Notes: a model not told the origin generated them from the sequence alone. A DNA stretch of 64,000 nt from Rhipicephalus microplus (GCF_043290135.1 NC_134701.1:102398702-102462701), one strand, 5' to 3'. Counted from the stretch's first letter, positions 44,693 to 57,349 are shown. A program made the numbers and translations.

Positions 44693-45463
44693 GGCAGCAT
44701 ATCCTCGAAGTAAATAATGAAGAGTGGGGCGAAGCATTCATCCGTCTATTCGTTCTTTCTTCTGTTCGTCCATACGCCCGTCTGTGTGACCGTCCATGCG
44801 TCCATTCGCCCGTCCGTGCGTGCGACTGTTCGTGCGTCCGTCTCTGCGTTCGTCCATGCATCCGCCCTGCGTCCGTTCATGCGTCAATCCATGCATTTGT
44901 CTCTGTGTCTGTTCGTCCGTCTATTCAACACTTCTAGTCGCACCATCTCGCATTTTTTCATCATATAGTCCCCATATAAATGCACCGCCATGCAGCGGAC
45001 ATATTAAGAACTAAACAAGAGGTGGCACACGCACACTTTCTTACGGCTTGCGCTTCGGGTCTACTTCCCACCTTTAACCACCTCAAGTTCATGGCATGTA
45101 CTAGTTCACCGCATTAATGGCATTGCGGCCCAACGCTCGCTAAACCTTTCTAAAACCAAGGAGGTTACGCCCAGCAATAAAACGTAGCAACCCTTTCTTG
45201 TCAGATAGTGCTCAATGTACATGCCAATGGCTGCTAATGGGGATCGCAGCGTGTGCCTTAACTAAAAGCCGAATGCTCCTGCCTCTCATTCCCAACTAGC
45301 AGCCATTGGCATGTACATTGAGCACTATTTTTTATTGTTCAACAACGCACAGAAGAAATCTCTCACCGGCACCACCTTGGAGGTCAAAATGTTATACTTG
45401 TTACAGAGACTACAACGGCTTCGAGGGACAAACGGGTGTTGTTATAAGGAGCTTCGCCACTGA
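44693..45463. mobile_element. Dispersed repeat with GTCC minisatellite, copy B
   Basis: Same layout as 3497-4284: GGCAGCATATCC, AGTGGGGCGAAGC, minisatellite (about 44738-44930), then the shared 500 bp ending ATAAGGAGCTTCGCC. The arrays differ in length and order while the flanks align. Confidence 0.7.
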
Positions 45464-46439
45464 AAACCTACAATGTGCAAAATTAACGGATGTGAAATTT
45501 GAACTTACGTGTTTCTTTTGTAGTCATAGCTCGACTTCATTGTTGGTGCGAATGGGTAGCGAGAAGCGAAAGACCCAATCGCTGACTTGTCCAGAGCGCC
45601 TGAAATTTTTTGTAACGCCGCAAACTGCAAAACGTCTATTGAATGAAATGTGAGATTCTTCTATATAATTTTAGATATGTTAAAGGGACGCTAAATCCGA
45701 ATAACAATTTACGTCAAAGTGAAAGCTTGATGTACGACAACGTCTAAAACGACAATATTATCAACAACACTGCTCTACTTAATAAGAAATCGACAAAAAT
45801 GCAGAACACATGCGCCGCAGTAGGACATTCTCAAAATGATACCGATGACCTTAGATGGACCACCTACAATTATTCACTGGTAATCAATCTAGCTGTGTTA
45901 ATAAAGAACCTTCATTTCATCAAGAGAAGCAATAAAATGCTGTGTGTGTGTTTCTGTATGATTCATGGAAAAAAGAGCCACTAGACGTTACTATGGGGAT
46001 TGGCGCGATTGATTCAAAAAATTCAATTTTCACGTGGTTACACTGGACAGGTGGTGCCATCTAGTGGGATGCAGTAGAATTAAAAAATGTCTGTGATATC
46101 GGAAGCAAATAGTGGGAAATTGTTCAATGGCAGTTGTTGCTGCTGTGGCTCTCGCTGCTTTCGGTGTTTTGCTATTAGCGCAGTAAAATCGGGCAACGTT
46201 GTGCACGGCAACAGTGACGTGAGTTGGTCCGGTTGGTACATTACTTGGGACGGGTAATTTCAAGCGCGCGAACCCGATGCGGACCATTAAAACGTTATTT
46301 TACTTTAAAATACGCCCTTCTTTGGCACTAGAGAAACAGTACGGGTTTCTGGACCGCTATTTCAACAATCAACGTTGACTTTAGTTGCCTTTAGTTTAAC
46401 AAGCCATTATTTCTAGAGTTAATTTTAAAACAAGCAAGC
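45464..46439. other. Unassigned sequence
   Basis: AT-rich, no supportable gene. Confidence 0.45.
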
Positions 46440-46461
46440 ATATATATATATATATATATAT
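46440..46461. repeat. (AT)n run left of Gypsy-2
   Basis: Twenty-two bases of AT directly before the 5' LTR; the last four (ATAT) match the first four after the 3' LTR. Confidence 0.95.
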
Positions 46462-46741
46462 TGCCACGAGGAATTGTTAAGGCGCAGTACAACGCAGACG
46501 TTGTTAAAAGAGGAACGCTGACGGCATCGCTACGACTCATGAAGCCGCCGGAAGGCACGAGCCGGCCCAGCCTGTGCACGAGCTGCTACCGAGCAGCGGA
46601 AAAGAAGAGAAGAAGAGGACGACGAGCGTTCGCTGCTTTCTCCCAGCTACTGTGTAGTTCTTTTGGCTTTGGGCACAAGTTCGCCCTTATTAAACCTTGT
46701 AAATAGGACGTCCCGGTTGTGAGGTTGTTATATCCGTTACA
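46462..46741 (+). repeat. Gypsy-2 5' LTR
   Basis: TGCCACGAGG to ATCCGTTACA, 280 bp, identical to the 3' LTR by direct reading. Confidence 0.93.
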
Positions 46742-46745
46742 TTTT

Positions 46746-46764
46746 CTGGTGGAGGTGCTGGGTA
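46746..46764 (+). promoter_or_regulatory. Primer-binding-like site, Gypsy-2
   Basis: CTGGTGGAGGTGCTGGGTA four bases after the LTR. The same 19 bases follow the Gypsy-4 5' LTR directly (minus strand, about 63022-63004). TGG at its start would pair with a tRNA CCA end; I cannot name the tRNA. Confidence 0.6.
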
Positions 46765-46765
46765 A

Positions 46766-48154
46766 ATGATTCCGAGCCCCACGCAAGAGCGAAGTCCAAG
46801 CACTGACCAGCCGCAACCAGTGGAGCTTACACCGGTGCACCAACGAGTCAGCCGCCGTATCCGAGGAGAGTTGCCAGAATTTGGGCCACTCCCTTCTGTA
46901 TCAAGGGCATCGGTGACGGAGACAAGCGCCGCCACCACCATGACGAGCCAAGTTACGCCGGCACAACTCATCGTAAGCCAACCGGTCATCCCAAAGGTGT
47001 TTCATGGTGACCCATACGAGGACGCCGAAGACTGGTTAGAGCATTTCGAGAGAGTGGGAAATCTAAATCAGTGGAACGAGGAAGGCAAGCTGCGTAACGT
47101 CTACATTGCGTTGGAAGACTCTGCACGAGTGTGGTACGAAAACCACGAGGCATCTCTGACGTCGTGGCAAGAGTTTCGGCGGCAGCTACTGAGTACGTTC
47201 GCCAACAGTGATCGCCGGGAAAAGGCGGAAGCAGCTCTCCGCACACGGATTCAACGAACGAACGAAACTGTCGCGATGTACATCGAAGACATGTCCCGCC
47301 TTTTCAAGCGAGCTGATCCTGGCATGACGGAAGACAAGAAAGTGCGCCACCTCATGCACGGGGTAAAGCAAGAATTGTTCGCGGGACTCATCCGCAATCC
47401 GCCCCGTACTGTTGCTGAGTTTCGGTCGGAAGCAACAACCATCGAAACGACGCTTCAGCAGAGAGCCCGACAGTACAACCGCGACGTAGCCGGTGCATCC
47501 GCAGGAGTCTACTCAGCAGGCGTCGTGGATAATCTTGACACATTGCGCGAGCTCGTCCGGTCTGTTGTCAGGGAAGAATTAAGGAAACTGCAGTCACCTG
47601 ATGTCACCCCCGAGCTGTCTCTTGCTGAAGTTGTCCGAGACGAAATTCGACAGGCCATGCCGGAGCCGCGGAGTGATGTGCCGGCGACACGACGGGCGGT
47701 AACGTACTCCGAGGTGCTCAGGCGACCTACTCTGCACTGTTCGCCGATCGAGACACCAAGTACTTATGTGCAGACAATGCGCAGCCCGCCTGAAATCGTA
47801 GAGGCAACACGCACTCCACCTCGTGCGAGAGAGATGATGCCACGGAAGAGCGATGTGTGGCGAGATGCCACACGTAGGCCCTTGTGTTTCCACTGTGGAG
47901 AGGCTGGCCACCTGTACCGATTCTGCCGATATCGTCAAGCTGGTCTTAGGGGATTCGCCATCAATGCACCGTGTCCGCGAAACGGCGAAAGACCTTCCGA
48001 GATTGAAGAATACCTATGCTCACGTCGGGAATTTGACCCGCCTCGTCGTCATCAACCACGCTCACCATCCCCTATGCGCTACCGCTCGTCTAGCCCACGT
48101 CCCTTCCCAAGCACGTCTAGGCAGCGTTCGCCTAGCCCAAATCCGGGAAACTGA
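46766..48154 (+). CDS. gag: Gypsy-2 gag
   Basis: Intact, 462 residues. It has [20 protein letters not shown] near residue 73-92, a retrotransposon gag core with [20 protein letters not shown], a zinc knuckle [14 protein letters not shown] near 373 and a Ser/Pro/Arg-rich tail. The stop TGA (48152-48154) directly follows GGGAAAC, a canonical -1 slippery heptamer in the right phase (G GGA AAC). It forms the particle that holds the genomic RNA. Confidence 0.93.
   Translation: MIPSPTQERSPSTDQPQPVELTPVHQRVSRRIRGELPEFGPLPSVSRASVTETSAATTMTSQVTPAQLIVSQPVIPKVFHGDPYEDAEDWLEHFERVGNLNQWNEEGKLRNVYIALEDSARVWYENHEASLTSWQEFRRQLLSTFANSDRREKAEAALRTRIQRTNETVAMYIEDMSRLFKRADPGMTEDKKVRHLMHGVKQELFAGLIRNPPRTVAEFRSEATTIETTLQQRARQYNRDVAGASAGVYSAGVVDNLDTLRELVRSVVREELRKLQSPDVTPELSLAEVVRDEIRQAMPEPRSDVPATRRAVTYSEVLRRPTLHCSPIETPSTYVQTMRSPPEIVEATRTPPRAREMMPRKSDVWRDATRRPLCFHCGEAGHLYRFCRYRQAGLRGFAINAPCPRNGERPSEIEEYLCSRREFDPPRRHQPRSPSPMRYRSSSPRPFPSTSRQRSPSPNPGN
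48145..48151 (+). promoter_or_regulatory. -1 ribosomal frameshift site, Gypsy-2
   Basis: GGGAAAC in X XXY YYZ phase immediately before the gag stop. The -1 frame is open from here through protease. Gypsy-1 and Gypsy-4 have GGAAAAC in the same position. Confidence 0.65.
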
Positions 48155-51100
48155 AGAGGGCGACCTGTGGAGGCGAGGCCGCTGGCGACTTGGGATGTGA
48201 AGATCCTCCACTGCGGTACGAGCCTGATAACGACGACTGTTTCCAGGTAAAGGAGTGCAGTACAGAGAAAATTACTTCAGACTTGCCGTTGGTGATTGAC
48301 GGACTAGAGCTCAATGCTTTGATCGATACTGGTGCGGATTATTCTGTGATAAGTTACGAATTAGCGAAGCGACTCAAGAAAGTTCTGACCGAATGGGGTG
48401 GACCTCAAGTACGTACTGCAGGTGGTCACCTCATAACCCCTTCCGGCCGATGTACCGCAAGGGTCATGATACGGGGCTTCACTTACGTCGGTGACTTTGT
48501 CGTCCTGCCTGTGTGCTCGAGGGAAGTGATACTGGGAATGGATTTCCTACAAGCTAATGGTGCGATTATCAATTTACAGAGGTCGAGCGTGTCCTTTTCG
48601 ACGGAGCAAGCTTTAAAGGTAGCACGATCAGACGAACGATGTACCACTCCACTGCGCGTCGTCGACGATGATGTGACTGTACCGCCACGGAGCAGTATAA
48701 TGGTTCTCGTGCATAACGATGCATTCAGCGACTACGAGGGTGTGGCGGAGAGCAACGTGGATGTTTTCTTGAAAAGAGGCGTTTGTGTGGCACGAGGGAT
48801 TATCCAGCTGCGAAACGGGTGCACAGACATCCTCTTGACGAATTTCGGTAACGAATTCCAGCACATCGCAAAAGGGACGGCAATAGCGTTTCTTCATGAG
48901 TTCTGTGAAGTGACAGAAATATGCAGTCTTGAAACGACGTCACCGAATGTGAAACTTCCATCTGATGCCTGCGACACAATATACGTAAATCCTAATCTTT
49001 CAGAGATTCAACGTCAACAGCTATACGACCTCGTGCGGGAATTTGGCAGCTGTTTCTCCAACAGTTCAAAGGTACGGCGCACGAGCATTACAAAACACAG
49101 GATCATAACGGACGAGACAACCAGGCCGGTATGCCAGCACCCGTATCGTGTTTCCCCTAAGGAAAGGGAAGTCATCAAGAAGCAGGTACGAGAAATGCTT
49201 GAAGATGATGTTATCCAGCCTTCTAACAGCCCGTGGTCATCTCCCGTGGTGCTTGTCAAGAAGAAGGATAACACGCTACGGTTTTGTGTCGACTACAGGA
49301 AACTGAATGCTGTGACTAAACGGGATGTATATCCCTTTCCACGCATCGACGACACGTTAGATCGACTTCGGTGTGCCAAGTTCTTCTCATCACTAGATCT
49401 GAAAAGTGGATACTGGCAGATCGAGGTTGATGAACGTGATCGCGAAAAGACTGCTTTTGTTACCCCGGACGGACTTTACGAATTTAAGGCTCTCCCGTTT
49501 GGTCTCTGTTGTGCGCCGGCAACGTTCCAACGCATGATGGACACTGTGCTTTCCGGATTGAAGTGGCAGTGTTGCCTAGTGTACCTAGACGACGTGGTCA
49601 TCTTCGCGGCTACATTTGAGGAGCACATCAAGCGCCTTCGGTCAGTGTTAGAGGCAATCCGTTCGGCAGATTTGACAATCAAGCCAGAGAAGTGCCGATT
49701 AGCTTTCGAAGAGCTTCGTTTTCTTGGGCATGTCGTCAGCGCCCAAGGTGTTCGCCCTGATCCTGATAAGACGGCCGCCGTCGCAAGGTTTCCGGTGCCA
49801 ACAGACAAAAAGTCAGTACGGAGATTTCTAGGTCTATGTGCGTACTATAGACGATTTGTGAGAAATTTTTCAAAGATCGCAGAACCCTTAACGAGACTTA
49901 CGAGAGAAGATGTGCCTTTCCAGTGGCAAAACGAGCAACAAAGCGCCTTCAACGAATTGAGAAAGAGGTTAGAAAACCCCCCGATTCTTTCTCACTTTGA
50001 TGAGACAGCCGACACGGAAATACACACAGATGCCAGTAACATCGGCCTTGGATGCGTTCTAATACAGTGGCAGAAAGGTGAAGAAAAAGTGATAGCTTAT
50101 GCCAGTCGGACTCTAACAAAAGCAGAGACAAACTATTCGGCCACGGAAAAAGAATGCCTTGCCGTCGTCTGGGCCATCAGTAAATTTCGGCCGTACCTAT
50201 ATGGTAGACCATTCAAGGCAGTCAGCGATCACCATGCGCTTTGCTGGCTGGCGAACATAAAGGAACCATCTGGACGACTAGCAAGGTGGAGCCTCAGACT
50301 GCAAGAATACGATATAACCGTCGTATACCGATCTGGCAAAAAAACATACCGATGCCGACTGTTTGTCACGGGCTCCTACAGACACACCACTATCAGAAGA
50401 AGACGACTTTCCGTTCGTAGGAATTGTCGAGACCACTCAAATAGCCGAACTCCAACGTACAGACAAAGAATTACTCCCGCTTATCGAACACCTGCAAGGA
50501 ATTGACGTACAAGTACCCCGTATATTTTCTCGAAGCCTCGCATTGTTCTGCCTCCGAGGAAACGTTCTCTACAAGAGAAACTTCAAGCCCAACCGCGAAA
50601 AGTTCCTGCTTGTCGTTCCAGCAACTATGCGACAAGAAATACTTCGAGCGTGTCACGATGAGCCCACATCTGGACATTTGGGTGTGACGCGAACGCTTGC
50701 AAGGATCAGTCTCCATTATTATTGGCCCAAGCTACTAGCTTCAGTGCAACACTACGTCAAAACATGCCGCGAGTGCCAAAGACGAAAAACACCACGTTCT
50801 AAACCAGCGGGCCTTCTACAACCTATAGATCCACCGAAAGCGCCTTTCCGCCAAGTTGGAATGGACCTCCTTGGACCCTTCCCGACATCTTTACTCGGCA
50901 AGAAATGGATCGTTGTGGCCACTGATTATTTAACTAGATACGCCGAAACAGACTCTTTGGAACGAGGAACGGCAGCAGAAGTGGCCCAATTCTTCGTACA
51001 CAAAATAGTCCTGCGACATGGCGCTCCAACGGTTGTAATCACCGATCGCGGAACGGCTTTCACGGCGCAACTTTTGAAGTGCCTGCTCAACATGACTCAC

Positions 51101-51706
51101 ACTGTTCATAGGAAAACCACTGCATATCATCCTCAATGCAATGGCCTGACCGAACGCCTTAACAGAACTTTAGCGGACATGATATCCATGTATGTGGATG
51201 TCGAGCACAAAAAGTGGGACGAAATTTTACCATACGTCACTTTCGCCTACAATACGGCTGTGCAAGAGACCACCAAAATCACCCCATTTGAACTAGTTTA
51301 CGGTCGTGCTGTTACCACAACACTGGATGCTATGTTACCAATAGACCAAGATGACTACCCCCCCGATCTTGACGACTTTCTACAAAGAGCGGAAGAAGCC
51401 CGCCAGTTAGCAAGATACCGAATACGCCACCAACACCGCATCGATGCCGACCGCTACAACCGAGGAAGACTTGACACGCGATATGACGTTGGCGACAAAG
51501 TGTGGATATGGACTCCAGTACGACGACGAGGCCTCTCCGAAAAACTCATTTCCCGGTATTTTGGCCCCTACGAGATCGTACAGCGACACAATGACCTCGT
51601 CTACGAAGTCAAGCCTGCAGGCCACCTGCATTCGACGCGACGCAATCCCACGGAGCGTGTACACATTGTACGGATGAAACCGTACTACGACCGATTCCAA
51701 ACCTAG
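48145..51706 (+). pseudogene. pol: Gypsy-2 pol, single homopolymer frameshift
   Basis: Protease DTGA near 48325; RT from SPWSSP (about 49225) through [10 protein letters not shown] to YLDD (about 49582-49593), all catalytic residues kept; RNase H HTDAS near 50024. At 50338-50344 a run of seven A (six keep the frame) shifts the end of RNase H. The next frame (50363-51706) is open to the end: integrase HHCC near 50650-50790, D in GMDLLGPF (about 50862), D in ITDRGTAF (about 51040) and E in NGLTERL (about 51140), then a GPYEI-type C terminus. Whether the extra A is real or a sequencing error decides if the element is intact. Confidence 0.93.
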
Positions 51707-51809
51707 CCACCCCAATACCTTGACGTACTGCAACCTCATTTTTACAAACTTGCACACACAAAAAAAAAAAAAAACAGCCTCATCGCAAGCATCGGGGCGA
51801 TGCCGCTTG

Positions 51810-51822
51810 AGAGGGGGGATAA
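51810..51822 (+). promoter_or_regulatory. Gypsy-2 polypurine tract
   Basis: AGAGGGGGGATAA directly before the 3' LTR. Confidence 0.82.
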
Positions 51823-52099
51823 TGCCACGAGGAATTGTTAAGGCGCAGTACAACGCAGACGTTGTTAAAAGAGGAACGCTGACGGCATCGCTACGACTCA
51901 TGAAGCCGCCGGAAGGCACGAGCCGGCCCAGCCTGTGCACGAGCTGCTACCGAGCAGCGGAAAAGAAGAGAAGAAGAGGACGACGAGCGTTCGCTGCTTT
52001 CTCCCAGCTACTGTGTAGTTCTTTTGGCTTTGGGCACAAGTTCGCCCTTATTAAACCTTGTAAATAGGACGTCCCGGTTGTGAGGTTGTTATATCCGTT

Positions 52100-52102
<3 letters not shown>
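51823..52102 (+). repeat. Gypsy-2 3' LTR
   Basis: 280 bp, identical to 46462-46741. Confidence 0.93.

Positions 52103-52154
<52 letters not shown>
52103..52154. repeat. (AT)n run between Gypsy-2 and Gypsy-3
   Basis: Fifty-two bases of AT with an LTR edge at each end. Confidence 0.97.
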
Positions 52155-52157
<3 letters not shown>

Positions 52158-52281
52158 GAGCATTATTCATACGCGTCATCTTACCATATGTACATACTCA
52201 TCATCATCAGTCTGACCTGGGTTAGTGGGGAGAGGCTCGGCAAGTAAATGAGGTGTCTTGCAGCCAAAACGTTGCCTTACA
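52155..52281 (+). repeat. Gypsy-3 5' LTR
   Basis: Begins TGGGAGCATTATTC (3' LTR: TGTGAGCATTATTC) and ends GTTGCCTTACA. Confidence 0.85.
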
Positions 52282-52403
52282 AGTGGTGGAGAGTGCTTTC
52301 CGATCTCCTGGTCTTCTCCCTGCAGCGCTTTTTCGTAATCTTCGACTACAAACCATCCCTGGAGCTCCGGTCGGGTCGCCGTCTGCGCAGTCAGCCTACG
52401 GTC

Positions 52404-53650
52404 ATGTCGCAAGACGAGCACAACAACACGGCTCCATCCACCCCACCTGAACCCCTGGGAATGCCTTCTTGGACTGTCACCGCCCCTCAAAAAGATCCCC
52501 CGATGTTCTCCGGCCTTCGCGGTGAAGACGTTGAAGACTGGTAGGATGACTACGACCGTGTGAGTGCGCTCAACTATTGGCATGATTCTGTGAAGCTGTC
52601 CCGTGTACCTTTCTACCTGACGGGTGTCGCTAAGACATGGTTCCTCAACCATCAGTTGGATTTCCCAGACTGGCCTACCTTTGAGCAGCAGCTCCGTCAG
52701 ATAATTGCCAACCCTTCTGTACGTGCAGACATCGCCAAACGGAAGCTTGCTGGACGTGTCCAGCACTCTGGCGAGTCCTATACATCGTACATTGAATATG
52801 TCCTCGCCCTATGCCGGCGCGTTGACAGCTCGATGGTAAAGCATGACCGCGTTCGCCATTTGCTCAAGAGCATAGGCGCCGTCGCATTTAACGCTCTGGC
52901 GGCAAGGAACCTGACCACGGTCGCCGATATCATCAGTACGTGTCAGCGACTCGATTACCTTCAACTTATACGTTTGCAACCTGAAACAGCAGATATCAGG
53001 CCAACGCATGACGGTGAGCTCCGTGCGTTGATATGGTCTATGATCCGCGAGGAGCTGCAACTCCAAGCCACCTCGTCATCTTATGAGCTCCGCATGACGC
53101 CTTCTACAGGCAGCCTCCGCAACATTGTGAGGGAGGAACTAGCGTCCATGACGTGTGAGCAAGTACCGAGCTCGCCGCAGTATGGGTCAACTATGCAGCC
53201 TTGACTGAATGTCCTTGTCCAAAGAGCAACGCCTCCTTCGTTTCAAGCCTGGCGTCCATCTCGACCCATTTGCTATTATTGCGGAATGCGTGGCCACATC
53301 TCACGGTTCTGTCGTCGAAGTCTACAAGACGAAAGGCGTTGCTATGGTGACTACGAGAGGGATGAGTTTGCCCCCTCTCCACAACATCGTCACCCATACC
53401 AACTTTATCAACGCCGCTCACCCTCTCTACAGCACTTCGATGCAGCCAGTACCTTCCGCTCCTCGCGCCGTCGCTCCCCGTCACTTATGCGCCGTTCCTC
53501 GTCACCACTTCGTCCGGCTACCACGGCGTCTGATCATCGCCCGGAAAACAAAACAGTGCAGCTTCAGGAGGGAAAGCTGCATTTGGCGGACTGCATCGAA
53601 CTCCTCCGGAACGCCCCTCAATTGTACTTTCTGTGTGTGTTGAGGGTATA
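52404..53650 (+). pseudogene. gag: Gypsy-3 gag remnant
   Basis: Starts at the same ATG as Gypsy-1 gag (MSQDEHN here). TAG at 52542-52544 replaces Trp in the VEDW block. The FYLTGVAKTWF block follows at about 52610, and frameshifts occur near 53200. The zinc knuckle CYYCGMRGHISRFC is readable at about 53274-53315. The stop seen at the gag end of the other elements is lost here (GGAAAACAA), so gag frame reads on. Confidence 0.85.
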
Positions 53651-56600
53651 AGGACTGAAGTCTTGGTGGACACAGGCGCATCGCTCTCAGTTATTAGTGT
53701 GGACTTGTGTTCCCGTTTGCGCAAAGTTAAGACACCGTATAATGGCCCTCCCCTTCGCTGTGCTAATGCGGTTTTTGTTCGGCCTTCTGGTGTTTGCACG
53801 GTACGAGTTTTTATTGAGGGCATCCTTCACCATATACAGTTCCTTGTTCTGTCATCGTGTACCAATGCGCTCATTTTAGGATGGGACTTTCTCTCCTCAG
53901 CTTCAGCCGTGATATCTTGCCGTCAGAGGGTCATTCACATGTCAGATACTGCGCTTTCGTGTGATAACTAGGCTCATAACCAGCGTTTGGCCACCGCTGA
54001 TGACTGTTTTATTCCTCCATGTAATGAGCATATTCTGACCCTGACATCAGATAAGATCGATACTGGTGATGTGTTTCTAGCACCGTGTGGACGTTACATC
54101 TCTGGTGGACTTACCATCGCTCCTAGCCTGGTGCGATTTCGTGATGGCAGAGCATTAGTTACGGCAGTTAACCCCACTTCATTGCCTGTTGCACTGCCCC
54201 AGGGCACCAGTGTGGTTTGCTTCACAGATACCGAACCACTTTCTCTGGTGCCCCTTCACGGAGACTCGCCATTTTTCTCTACGAGTGCTGATGACCAGGC
54301 TACGACGGCTGCTTTAAAAGCCACAAGAAATCACGATCTCACATCAGTGCAAAAAAATGAACTTTTGGGTGGGCTTCAAAAACACAGCGCTTCATTTGAT
54401 GTATATTACAAGCTTCTGGGTCGCACTTCTGTCACCGCACATCGAATTGAAACTGAAGGCAATACAATCGTATTCCGCCGCCCATATCGAGTGTCGTCCG
54501 CAGAGCGGAAAATCATCGAGGACAACGTTGCTGATATGCTCCAACGAGATGTTATCCGGCCTTCGTCCAGCTCGTGGTCATCACCTGTGGTGCTAGTCTG
54601 AAAGAAGGATGGTTCGGTGCGATTCTGCGCTGGTTATCGAGCACTTAATAAGATCACGCGCAAAGACATCTACCCGACGCCACGAGTCGACGACGCACTT
54701 GACTCTCTGCAAGGCGCTGAATTTTTCTCCAGCCTCAATTTACGGTCTGGTTATTGGCAAATACCTATTCACGAAGCGGACAAAGAAAAAACTGCCTTTG
54801 CAACACTATACGGGCTGTATGAATTCAACGTCATGCCATTCGGTTTATGTAACGCTCCTGCCACGTTTGAACGCATGATGGACACAGTTTTAAGTGGCCT
54901 AAAATAGAAAACATCTCTCTGTTATCTAGATGTCATCGTCATTTTCTTCTCTTTTTTTTCGTCAGCATCTTGATCGTTTGACGAAGTTTTGACGTGTCTT
55001 TCCAGTGCTGGACTTCAGCTATACACAAAAAATGCCATTTCGCCAACAAGAACTTCAAGGTGTTGGGCCACCTTGTCAGCAAAGAGGGCGTTCGTCCGGA
55101 TCCTGACAAGCTTGCGGCCGTGATACGCTTCCCTCGGCCAGAAAATCAGAAACACCCACGAAGTTTCCTGGGCCTGGCATCCTACTTTCACCGCTTCATT
55201 AGTCCTTTTGCTGCCATCGCGTCGCCACTGCACAAGCTGCTGACATACGGATCAACTTTCGCTTGGAACGACGACTGCGAGCGTGCCTTTCAAGCCCTCA
55301 AAAATGCTTTAACATCTGACCCTGTTCTGTGCCATTTCGACGAGAACGCACCTACATGTCTGCACGCCGACGTGAGTGGCCATGACATTGGTGCAGTTCC
55401 TCTACAGCGGGACGCCACTTCACGGAAAAGAGTTATAGCGTATCCTAGTCGTGCTCTTACGGCTGCTGAACAGAAATACTCCATAACTGAGCAGGAGTGC
55501 CTCGCTGTCGTTTGGGCCATACAAAAATTTCGACCGTATCTTTACGGACGCCACTTCACAGTGATTACAGACCACCACGCCTTGTGCTGGCTGTTGACAC
55601 TGAGAAACTTCTTTGGTCTCCTCGGTCGTTGGGTGCTCCGCCTGCAAGAGTACAATTTTGATGTCATTTATAAGTCTGGAAAAAGACACCAAGATGCAGA
55701 TGCTCTCTCTCGCTGCCCCCTTCCACTGTCATCATCAAGTACGTCAGCTGATTGCTCGTCTGGTGGGCAAGGCACTGCGTCACCCCTCACATTATCACAC
55801 CTTGCGGTTTTGGAAACGCCGGCTTCAAATCGCCACACCGAGTTCGCCACACGCCAGTGTGCTGATCCATATTGCAATCGCATTATCCAACGCCTAAATG
55901 CATGTCACGTACTCCTAATGCTAGATTGCGCCGACAACTACGCCAATTTAAGCTCGATAATAATGTGCTCCATCGTTACGTTTACACTACTGATGGACAG
56001 CGCTGGGTTCCAGTACTTCCGCGTTCTCTACGTCATCAAGTCCTCGAAGCCTTTCACAACGACCCATGTGCAGGCCACTTGGGATTTCACAAAACACAAA
56101 GCCGCATCAGAAACCGTTTCTTCTGGCCGGGCATCTCTACCTTTGTGGCCAAGTACGTTGCATCTTGTCATCTGTGTCAACGGCGGAAGCGACCAACTTC
56201 GTCTCCTGCTGGGCTTCTGCAACCTATCCCGTGTCCCGAGACTCCCTTTGCCAACATTGGCATAGGCCTACTCGGACCTCTCCCCATCACGCCAGCAGGT
56301 AATCGGTGAATTGTGACTGCTATCGACCACCTGACAAGGTACGCAGACTCTGCTGCACTACGCACAAGTTCTGCTTCAGACGTCGCAGACTTCTTTCTCA
56401 ACGCCATTGTATTGCGTGACAGTGCACCTCGCGTTCTCCTGAGTGATCGCGGCAAGACGTTCCTGTCCACCATAATTGAAACCCTGCTCACAACCTGTGG
56501 TACAGTACATAAGACGACGTCAGCCTACCACCCCCAAACTAATGGGCTGAAGAGGAATTTCATCGGACACTAACAGACATGCTGTCGATGTACATCGCAC

Positions 56601-57150
56601 CAAACCACGACAACTTGGATACCATTTTGCCTTTTGTGACGTTTGCCCATAACACCGTTGTTCAAAGAACTACTGGCTACTCACCTTTCTACTTCGTGTA
56701 CGGCCGTTCACCGACATTCTCCATCGACGTCTCTTTCCTGATTGTGCCAACCGACGCCTCGGCAACCGTATCAGAGCAGTTAATCACAAGGCTCGAAGAA
56801 TGTCGGTAACGGGCTCGCCTTAATACAGAAGCCAATCAGCAAGACCGCAAGCAACGCAACGACAGCTCTCATCGCGACGTCTCCTTCAGTCCGGGGGATG
56901 AAGTGTTGCTTTGGACGCCCATTCATACTCCAGGATTGTGTGAAAAGTTTCAGTCACGCTTCATTACGCCCTATATAATCAATGAACAAACGTCCCCAGT
57001 GAACTATCGTATCACTCCTACCGGCCTTTCTGCGGATCGTCACTGTCGTGGTTCGGAGATTGTCCACGTATCACGTCTGAAGCCATTCGTTCGACGTTCC
57101 GTTTCCGTCGAAGACGCGTCCAGGCTGGCCGCTCACGCGTGGGGGGGAAA
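53560..57150 (+). pseudogene. pol: Gypsy-3 pol remnant
   Basis: Protease DTGA (about 53669), RT, RNase H (about 55350-55720) and integrase (about 56040-56570) are all recognisable but broken by stops at 53969, 54599, 54905, 56308 and 56571 and by several frameshifts. RT catalytic residues are lost: motif A reads SLNLRSGYW (Asp to Asn, about 54733) and the YLDD box reads YLDVI (about 54921). It cannot encode a working enzyme. The reading frame no longer stops before the 3' LTR. Confidence 0.9.
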
Positions 57151-57154
57151 TAAG

Positions 57155-57277
57155 TGTGAGCATTATTCATACGCGTCATCTTACCATATGTACATACTCA
57201 CCATCATCAGTTTGACCTGGGTTGTGGGGAGAAGCTCGGCAAGTAAAAGAGGGTTCTTGCAGCCAAAACGTTGCCTT

Positions 57278-57280
<3 letters not shown>
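57155..57280 (+). repeat. Gypsy-3 3' LTR
   Basis: Preceded by the polypurine tract GGGGGGGAAATAAG. Begins TGTGAGC and ends CCTTACA. Confidence 0.85.

Positions 57281-57346
<66 letters not shown>
57281..57346. repeat. (AT)n run right of Gypsy-3
   Basis: Sixty-six bases of AT directly after the 3' LTR. Confidence 0.97.

Positions 57347-57349
<3 letters not shown>

Larger units (their letters stand above)
46462..52102 (+). mobile_element. Gypsy-2, near-intact Ty3/Gypsy element
   Basis: A 5.6-kb element with 280-bp LTRs that read identical base for base, CTGGTGGAGGTGCTGGGTA as the primer-binding-like site, gag, pol and a polypurine tract. Flanked by ATAT. Only one defect is visible (an extra A in an A run in pol). 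This is the youngest element in the window and is related to Gypsy-4. Confidence 0.95.
52155..57280 (+). mobile_element. Gypsy-3, decayed Ty3/Gypsy element
   Basis: LTRs of 127 and 126 bp with many differences, gag and pol broken at many points, ATAT on both sides. GTGGTGGAGAGTGCT after the 5' LTR matches Gypsy-1. The oldest of the Gypsy copies by LTR divergence. Confidence 0.92.

Noticed and set aside
46391..46843. Short frames inside and next to the Gypsy-2 LTR (also 51407-52067)
   Set aside because: They repeat because the LTRs are identical; antisense or LTR-internal, no coding support.
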